Assembly: GCA_905250075.1 (NCBI GenBank)
Contig: CAJNOP010000203.1
Coordinates: 15,624-79,623 of the forward strand
DNA: 64,000 bases
Direction of reading: 5' to 3'
Origin: Rotaria sp. Silwood1
Lineage: Eukaryota > Rotifera > Eurotatoria > Philodinida > Philodinidae
Shown: positions 57,489 through 64,000 of the stretch, piece after piece
How the letters are laid out: the number at the start of each line of letters is the position of its first letter
Position numbering within the stretch: the first letter of the stretch is position 1
Notes under the pieces: model-generated
Database searches by the model: none
Told to the model about the DNA's origin: nothing
Seen by the model: only the letters and a program-made list of their open reading frames with translations
Program-made: the position numbers and the translations under genes

Positions 57489-58637
57489 CTCATCTGAAGT
57501 GTTGTCAACCATTGTATCTAGTGGCCGTTGAGTCAGGCGACATGTATTGTCTATCCATGATACTTCACATCTGACTAGTTTCTGGTTGTCATTTATGTTG
57601 ATAGGTGTCGTATGAAGCCAGATCTGATGTGATCCTGGGACGTATGCACAGCTTACAAACCAACGCTTAGTATAAACCCAGAATTGAGATCGAAATGGGA
57701 CAACAAGAGATTTGAGACTGATGCTGTCGCTTACGTCATAATGGTAAGACAAGAAGAATTCAAGTTTATCTAGTTTGGACAATTTACCTCTAACGAGTTG
57801 TTCCCAATAAGAGGCATGGAACATAGAGTCAAATATATCCTTTTTAGAAATAAGTTTGAGGTGGCGAAGCGAAGATATAGAAGGAAGTAGCCATTCGAAG
57901 TATTGTGGAGGGAGTGACCAGGCAGTGATGATCAACGATTTCAGTGAATGCTGCGATATCGACGCAGTGGCTAAAACCAGCGTATTACTCATAGCATCTA
58001 TAGTGCAATCGTGTATGACGAGAGTCCGTAAATGAGGTAATCGACAAAGAATGACCAGATAGTCGCTATAGTTGCACTTATCGATTGTTAGGTGCTCTAA
58101 CATGTATGAATCCGGCCACACTATGTTTGCCGTGTAAGACCCATTGTTAAGACATAGTTTTCGAAGATTGCATCGACTCAATAGTGATGAGACCAAAGTC
58201 CATGTTTTGCTTTGGTTGCCGTTGCTCGCCTCTATCGAAAAGGAGACTAAAGAGTTGGTATTCAAATTTTGTAAGAGATGTTCCAACTCCTTATCTTGTA
58301 TATAGGGAAGACTCAATGAACGCAGTCGAGTAAATCGATGGGTATCGAATAGCCACCCAAGTTTCATTGACACATTCATCCAACAGTCATGGGAGACCGC
58401 TAATGAGATGACATTCTCAGGTGAAATAAAACAATCAAGTCGCGTTATGGTAACAAGGGAGTCTGAGCCCAGAATGAGTGCATATTGATCATAAGTGTCG
58501 ACAATGGCATGTATTCGTTGGCAGACCGTGCGAAGCGAACCAAAAATAGTATCAGTATCGCAATAATGAAATATGCGATGTACAAGTTCAACAGGTAGGC
58601 TAAGCACAGAAGCATTTACCATAGAAGTAGCAGTCAT
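57489..58637 (-). CDS. F-box protein with LRR-like C-terminal region
   Basis: Start MTATSMVNASVLSLPVELVH. Residues about 12-55 form an F-box (LSLPVELVHRIFHYCDTDTI then FGSLRTVCQRI), which would bind SKP1 in an SCF ubiquitin ligase. The rest has irregular leucine-rich segments (TRLRSLSLPYIQDKELEHLL, LRKLCLNNGSY, LEHLTIDKCNY, LPHLRTLVIHDCTIDA, LRHLKLISKKDI) of a kind I associate with F-box families in bdelloids. The frame stays open to a stop at 57399 (412 residues), but a strong donor, GAG followed by GTATGTAA, follows codon 383. The protein therefore either ends ...GLSRVRFSL or continues into a downstream exon, perhaps the LRR array at 54120-55773. Base composition is more balanced than in the central genes. 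Confidence 0.8.
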
Positions 58638-59191
58638 AGTCGATAAATTTAAATATGCGATGTTCTAGAAACACGCGAGGAAAACATCGAGTATGTTTTC
58701 TGCCTGATCCTTTCAACTTGAACAACGAAATTAAGCTATGAAACTAATGTCACACAGCTGGATTTCAACAATTGAGTAGTCTTCATAGGAAAATAGGTAG
58801 TACTTTGCTGAGTGGTGCTGCTACATAAGAGGGAATGAACAAACCAAAGGAGAGCTCATTGTATGAAGAACACTACTTTTTTCCCCTTTCGTAAAGTCTT
58901 ATTGCCGCTATTATATCAATCTACGTGGAAGATAAAGTCTTCTAATGTATGAAGTAGTTGAATAGCTATAGCATATTGATAAGAAAAACAAACGTGATGC
59001 ATATTATACGAGCTCATTTAGAAGCAAGCTGTTCAACAGAGAGAAAGAAAGTGTGCTCAAAAACTAAATTGATATGTATTGTCAATGATATCTCCGATAA
59101 AGGCTTTTCTACAAAAAAAATAATGTCATCTGCGTTCCAGATACACCCGTTAGAGATCAGTTGTGCGAAACAGATCAAACAGTCAGCTGTA
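58638..59191. other. Upstream region of the F-box gene
   Basis: No gene recognised; presumed promoter region of the minus-strand F-box gene plus short random open frames. Confidence 0.35.
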
Positions 59192-59329
59192 GAGCCCGTC
59201 GGGTTGGACCCGAACCCGGACCCGATCGGGTCCCGGTCCGGGTCGAAAAAGTTTCTATTTACTGGGTCCAGGTCGAAAAATTTTCTGCTTACCGGGTCCG
59301 GGTCCAAAAATGTTGGACTCGACAGGCTC
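59192..59329. mobile_element. 138-bp MITE with GGGTCC-rich interior
   Basis: Termini are inverted: GAGCCCGTCGGGTTGGAC on the left and, in reverse complement, GAGCCTGTCGAGTCCAAC on the right, each bordered by TA (59190-59191, 59330-59331). The inside is made of CCCGGACCCG and CGGGTCCGGGTC words with three spaced repeats of the type GGGTCCAGGTCGAAAAA. It is far more GC-rich than its surroundings. Open frames on both strands across it are accidental. Confidence 0.7.
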
Positions 59330-59331
59330 TA

Positions 59332-59749
59332 GTGACAACACATGAATGGGTTGAGCAACGCGTGCACTAAAATAAAATGTGTCGCAAAGTACGACACATG
59401 TGACACATTCTGAAAACTCAAGTAGGTCCGATCTTGAGATCTATTCGGCCCCGAATTGGTCTGATCTCCATCAGACAGCTTCAGAGTAGTTCTTTCTCTA
59501 TCATCGATCAATATCGGTCTGTTTTCGACTAATAAATAATCGAGAAATAATCTGGAAAAGAAATTAATAAGAAAATATATAAGTTTCGTATGTTCAATAG
59601 AGTTGTCTATATGGAACTGGGTGTGCAAAATAAAAAGGTGAATAAATATGCAGCAGACACAGTGCGAAAAATTTGTACACGACATATTCTAAATGCGATA
59701 CATTTTATTTTAGCGTGCGAAGTTATGTATTATGCAAGGTAGAGAGAGT
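59332..59749. other. Intergenic, no gene recognised
   Basis: A 118-codon minus-strand open frame (59329-59685) overlaps the MITE end and has no recognisable domain. Confidence 0.3.
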
Positions 59750-59818
59750 ATGGGTGAGTGAGCTGGGTTGCAGGTAGATGTGGTTGAAGAGAAGATCCGT
59801 ACACACATATCTACACCT
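59750..59818. repeat. Telomere-like foldback repeat, diverged
   Basis: TATGGGTGAGTGAGCTGGGT, then TGCAGGTAGATGTGG, then a TTGAAGAGAAGATCCGT loop, then ACACACATATCTACACC. In reverse complement the loop reads GGATCTTCTCTT, like GGATCTCTTCTTTT of the copy at 61466. Confidence 0.6.
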
Positions 59819-61217
59819 TCATATGCCGTTTAGCTGAAAAACTTGTGTAAGGTCCATAACATTTTGTTTCCGACTAACACAATGCCGTATGGCAGGATGT
59901 TGTTCACTCGAACAGTTACATGTAACTGTTGTCCGAAATTTCTTTCTGCTGTCTCTGTAGCTTCATTATGAAGTACGTATCTATTTCCTCTACTTTGACG
60001 CATTGAGCTCTGACAAAGAAAGTATTCACCTCGACGCTTACGCACACCTGTGTGAGTGGAAACTGCTTCCTTCATATTGCTGTTTGCTTGCTAAATTCGT
60101 TGAAGATATCTACCCTCTGCCATATGGACTGTTGTGAAGTCTGAAGCTCTTTACTTACGTTCTCACACATTGTTCATGGTTTAGAACTTTTTGACTTCAT
60201 TCTGACTCATGGCTATGTTACTTGATCCTTTTTTCTTAATTTTAAGCATTGCTGTGTGTACCAGCTCTTTTTTCTCTTACTGTGACGCCTTTGGTTGGTC
60301 ACAAATCTTTCCACCCTCATTTTCTAAGACGGCTGTCTTGTCTCGCCATTTTCTATTTTGTTCTTACACAATTACGCGTCACTCGATGCCTCTTACTTTT
60401 ATACAACGCATTCTTTGTCTTTTTTGAAGCTTTTCGTCATTAATTTCATCTATTTTTATTAGCTTTGAAGTCTTTTTTTTTACACTCTCAGATATTGTTC
60501 TGTGCTCCACAACTTTTTCTCCAAACCTGACTCATTGGTATGCACAGGAAGGTATGCACTATCGTTCTTGCTGGTGGATCCGGAGTTGTCACCCACAAAC
60601 AGATTTGAGCAGTTTTGCAATATCAACTATTACTTTTTTTCATGAAATTTCTGATCACGTTTTCCTGACAGCTAGATTACGGTTTCTTGAGTAGGTTAAG
60701 GCAGTTAATAGAATGGGACAAAAAGGAAGCAATGTAATGAAATATAACTTAAACAAGTTCATAGAATTGGGACGCATAGATATATTAAAAAATTGTGAGA
60801 TTGATGCAGAAATGTAAGTCAACTAGACAGGGAAGTAAAGAACATTTATTAGTAGATTTGCTAAAAGAAAAACTGGTCATTGGTTTCGAATGCATTTTCG
60901 TCTTGAGGCTTTCTAATAATTCAAGTACATATGTGCTTTGTTTATGACTTTCAGATTATTTTGGTTTATTTTCAAAATTATGTTAAAAATTTACTCACTG
61001 CAGTCGAATAATGTTCAACGAAAAATCATGCAAACTTCAGTAGCTTGTTGTCGTCAATTTTAGGTTATATTGTGTTGCTAATAGCTAATGTTTTTTTTAT
61101 CGAATGATGCGTGTGTTACTTTTGGAAGATAGCAACTATTTACCTTTCTTATCTTTCTTTTTTTCTCTTAACTTTTGGTTTCTTTGAATATCTGTCACTG
61201 AAGAGCTTTGGTGAATT
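59819..61217. other. 1.4-kb stretch, no gene recognised
   Basis: A minus-strand open frame of 81 codons (59830-60075) and a plus-strand one of 72 (60209-60427) show no known domain. T-rich tracts are frequent. Nothing further can be supported. Confidence 0.35.
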
Positions 61218-61268
61218 ATGGGTGTGTGGGTATTCTTCTTCTGCTAGACGCGACTACCCATTCACACC
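61218..61268. repeat. Telomere-like foldback repeat
   Basis: ATGGGTGTGTGGGTATTCTT, loop CTTCTGCTAGACGCGA, then CTACCCATTCACACC. Arms are complementary over about 14 bp. It is the clearest example of the shared loop sequence. Confidence 0.75.
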
Positions 61269-61465
61269 GATAACTTGAAACATATTAAAAAAAAGTAATT
61301 CACAGCGAAAGTAACAAAAGGAATAATGAGAGAGCTAACAAATTTGGCCATAAAAAAAATTCTACTCCGTCTTGCTTCAGAAAATAGTTTGATTAAGCTG
61401 CAGATACGGATGGAACTTTAACTTTCTTTGAAAAAAAAGAAAATGAAAAACAACTATTTTTCAAA

Positions 61466-61583
61466 GGGTGTGGATCTCTTCTTTTCATACACACTCAAAC
61501 CTAAATCTAAACTCAAACCCACATTCCTGTTTCAAATTACACCCGCACACCCATATCCACATCCACATCCCACCCACACACCC
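61466..61583. repeat. Telomere-like repeat with long C-rich arm
   Basis: A short G-rich arm GGGTGTGGATCTCTTCTTTT at 61466 is followed by a long C-rich arm made of CAAACCTAAATC, CACCCGCACACCC and CATATCCACATCCACATCCC words up to 61583. The asymmetry suggests partial expansion or loss of one arm. Confidence 0.7.
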
Positions 61584-61651
61584 TAAAGTTTCATCGAGAT
61601 GTAACCTCTGATTAGGATTTCTCAACCTTAATTACCATTGATGTATCTTAA

Positions 61652-62546
61652 GGGGGACCCCCCCCCCCCCTCAGGAATCGCTTTTCGTTATTCGTAGACC
61701 GATTTGGCTGAAATTTTCAGACAATATGTGTGTTGCGTTAACTAAATTTCTTGCAAATTTTTGACTCATAAAATTCTTGTTTTAATGAGTTATTGACAAA
61801 TTAGTCCCCAAAATGGTGGTCTTCGTAAGGTACCGATTTCTGGGACTGTCGAAGAGGTAGAGAGCTACCTTTTGTTTTAAATAAAAGAGAAGTCCTGAAT
61901 CTAGAAATGTATGTAGCGTTTTTTTCGAAATTCAATTTTGTTCGAATTAGCGAGACATTTTCCTGCAATAACTCGGAATATAGCGCTTTTTGACATCAGT
62001 GTTTTCCAGTTATCTCTGCAAAGATATCGAATTTCGAAAAAAACGCTATATACATTTCTAGACATAGATCTCTTCTTTTATTTTAAAAAAACAGTGGCTC
62101 ACTAGCTCTTCTACAGTCTGAAAAATCGGTTCCGAGCTCTCCAAAAAAAGTGATTTTGAGAAAACCAATCAATGAGTTTGTATGAAACAATTTTTAATTT
62201 CACTATGACTGTCACGACCTCTATACAGCAATTTCATCAAGTATACAGGATTTTAAGCAGAAATGACTACGTTCCTCTAATTAATTAATATAGCAGAACG
62301 TATATGTGTTTTTCTTTAACCAAAATCTACAAGTTTGTTGACCACTGCCACATCTCCCTAACTAAAAAAATTTCTGATAAAACCTTATATTTCTACCAGT
62401 GCTCCCAGAAAACCGCTATTTTCGCCACTCAAAACCTTTCAAAATGCAACAAATCATATATAATCTGAAAGAGGACACATTGGGCTTTCAGTATATGTGC
62501 TTATCTAAAAATCGATTTTCTGAGGGGGGGGGGGGGAGGTCTCCCC
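61652..62546. mobile_element. TTAA-flanked foldback element with poly-C/poly-G tips, copy 2
   Basis: The 895-bp element is bordered by TTAA (61648-61651, 62547-62550). The left end is GGGGGACC followed by a run of C and TCAGGAATCG; the right end in reverse complement is GGGGAGACCTCCCCC, then C-run and TCAGAAAATCG. Inner arms also pair: AATCTAGAAATGTATGTAGC then GTTTTTTTCGAAATTC (61898-61933) pairs with ATCGAATTTCGAAAAAAACG then CTATATACATTTCTAGAC (62026-62064). The whole element can therefore fold into a long hairpin. It is related to the element at 56295. No transposase is visible. Confidence 0.75.
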
Positions 62547-62550
62547 TTAA

Positions 62551-63061
62551 GAAGTTACGCTTAAATAAAGTTTGCCTGTGATATTTTTTGACCTTTACAC
62601 ATACATACACACAAACGCATTTTATTTCATATGATCTTCCCTACAGTCGATGAAATAATTTTAGTACTAACAGTTCAATATATATAATGATGACTCGCAT
62701 ATTTTGTTTTTATTGAATATTTCATCTATTTTATTCATCATTTAGATGGTAGTCTTTATATGTCTCAACAAGCGTGCCTGTTTTGTTTTCTCTGTTCTTT
62801 ATTTGTGTACACTGTGTGAGAAGAAAATTGTGCTTTATCCATGTATGTATAAACAAAGAAAGCGGGGACTCTTGTAGTTATATTTATTCATTATTGAATG
62901 ATACCTATACTGCACATGTCTTTGCGCTAAGTGGAGAACCAAAGAAAAAAAGAAACGCATGACTAGCTCAATGACAACCACATGCTACATTTTTCATATT
63001 AATTTTTACGCGCATCTCTTCGATATTTCTGGTCACGGTCTTATTCAAAGAAAAATATCAA
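62551..63061. other. Upstream region of the ABCB gene
   Basis: Non-coding DNA between the foldback element and the ABCB start codon; presumed promoter. Short open frames only. Confidence 0.35.
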
Positions 63062-64000
63062 ATGAATCATAGACAACCTTTATTAAATGCTTCAAGTCAA
63101 TTTTCTATCGGTAATGATGATGATGGTGACAATGGGAATAGGACAGAACTTTTGAAAAATAGGTAGGATCTAATAAATAAATAATTTCAAGAAAATATAA
63201 TGAATTTATTATTGCTCATAGTTTTTCTGATTGGCAACGAATTTTCAGTAGAAAAAAGATCGATAATAAGTATATGCAATTGAACGATGATGCTGAGGAT
63301 AATGACAATGATGAAGCAGTTGGTATTTTCCATTTAGTAAGTGTATTTAGAAAAAATAAAAACTGATAGATGCTTTTGATTTTATTGTAGTTTCGGTTTG
63401 CAAACCGTATCGATTTTGTCCTAATGTTTATTTCTATGTGTTTGGTGCTAGTGCGGACGATCTGCATTCTAGCTAATCAAATTCTCGTTGGTCGACTCAC
63501 AGGAATATTTGTCATTGAATCTTTTAGTGATCATTGTGATGATTTGCAGCAAAATTTTACAACTCCAGTAAACAACAGCAACACATATTCTCAAGGCATC
63601 AACCTCAATATATTCAATAGTGGTGTACCACATAAGTAAGTAACTAAAAACTGTTTTTAGTTACTATGTATTTCTTCTAATTTTCTTTGATAATTTTTCA
63701 TCTTAGACTGCATTATAATAATACTCTAATTTTATCATCAACTTTACCTATGCCATCGCCTTCATTTCGAGAAGAAGTTATGGATATAGTTCGCTGGTTA
63801 TTCAGTAAGTGAAATGAACGTCATAATTTGATTATCACAAATAATTTATATTGTCTTTTTTTCTTGTCTATGTAGTTTGCAGTATCATCGAATATCTGGT
63901 AGACTTTATTAAAAATTTCATTTGGAGCATTTGTGTAAAACGACAGATATATCGTATGAGTGTTTCCCTCTTTCGATCGCTTGTTCAACGAGTAAGTCGA
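63062..64000 (+). CDS. ABCB-type (P-glycoprotein-like) ABC transporter, N-terminal part
   Basis: The first five exons (63062-63162, 63249-63336, 63391-63635, 63707-63804, 63876-63991) join in phase and run off the window; the last donor GTAAGT is at 63992. The start MNHRQPLLNASSQFSIG opens an acidic cytosolic N-terminus (NDDAEDNDNDEAVG). Then FRFANRIDFVLMFISMCLVL and ANQILVGRLTGIF match the first membrane helix region of ABCB full transporters. A lumenal loop with possible N-glycosylation sites (NFT, NNS, NNT) follows. The last exon resembles the second helix and coupling region: SICVKRQIYRMSVSLFRSLV. The ATP-binding domains would lie beyond the window. The substrate cannot be predicted. Confidence 0.82.

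Noticed and set aside
58958..59370. Open frames on both strands around 59200
   Set aside because: They cross the GGGTCC-rich MITE and reflect its repeats.

Overview
The window reads as nuclear DNA of a metazoan, most likely a bdelloid rotifer of the Adineta/Rotaria kind. The genes carry many introns, mostly about 40-70 bp. Proteins such as PARP4, SIK, PSMC2, PSMB6, DDOST and ABCB are clearly animal-like. There are seven blocks of GTGTGGG-like repeat, which resembles the TGTGGG telomere repeat known from bdelloids. Some genes are closely spaced with a splice-acceptor AG just before the ATG, as expected where spliced-leader trans-splicing occurs. The assignment is inference; no sequence search was run. 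All exon models were joined by hand from GT/AG borders, phase and family similarity.

Left part (1-13.5 kb): a telomere-like foldback repeat, an unrecognised coding remnant, two tandem 14-3-3 genes (minus strand), a Tc1/mariner-like MITE, and a complete 17-exon vault-type PARP (PARP4) gene on the minus strand, followed by two more telomere-like foldbacks. Base and codon use here are more mixed than in the centre.

Centre (14-51 kb, very AT-rich): a 9-exon gene joining three Cys/His motifs, a TALE-type homeodomain and a BRCA1-type tandem BRCT; a 17-exon salt-inducible kinase (SIK) gene with a 7-nt microexon that completes the catalytic HRD motif; a RING-H2 gene; an orphan membrane-protein ORF with a decayed copy; then a compact plus-strand trio PSMC2 (Rpt1), PSMB6 (beta1) and DDOST (OST48), where the second and third genes have acceptor-like AGs 7-9 nt before their start codons.

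Right part (51-64 kb): a minus-strand LRR array with one 28-residue repeat per 84-nt exon, a minus-strand F-box gene that may be its 5' half, two TTAA-flanked foldback elements with poly-C/poly-G tips, a small TA-flanked MITE, four more telomere-like foldbacks, and the first five exons of an ABCB-type transporter running off the window.

Functional links: SIK carries Arg-Arg-Ala-Ser type sites of the kind that bind 14-3-3, and two 14-3-3 genes lie in the same window. PSMC2 and PSMB6 encode parts of the same 26S proteasome. The homeodomain-BRCT gene is the most unusual object in the window.
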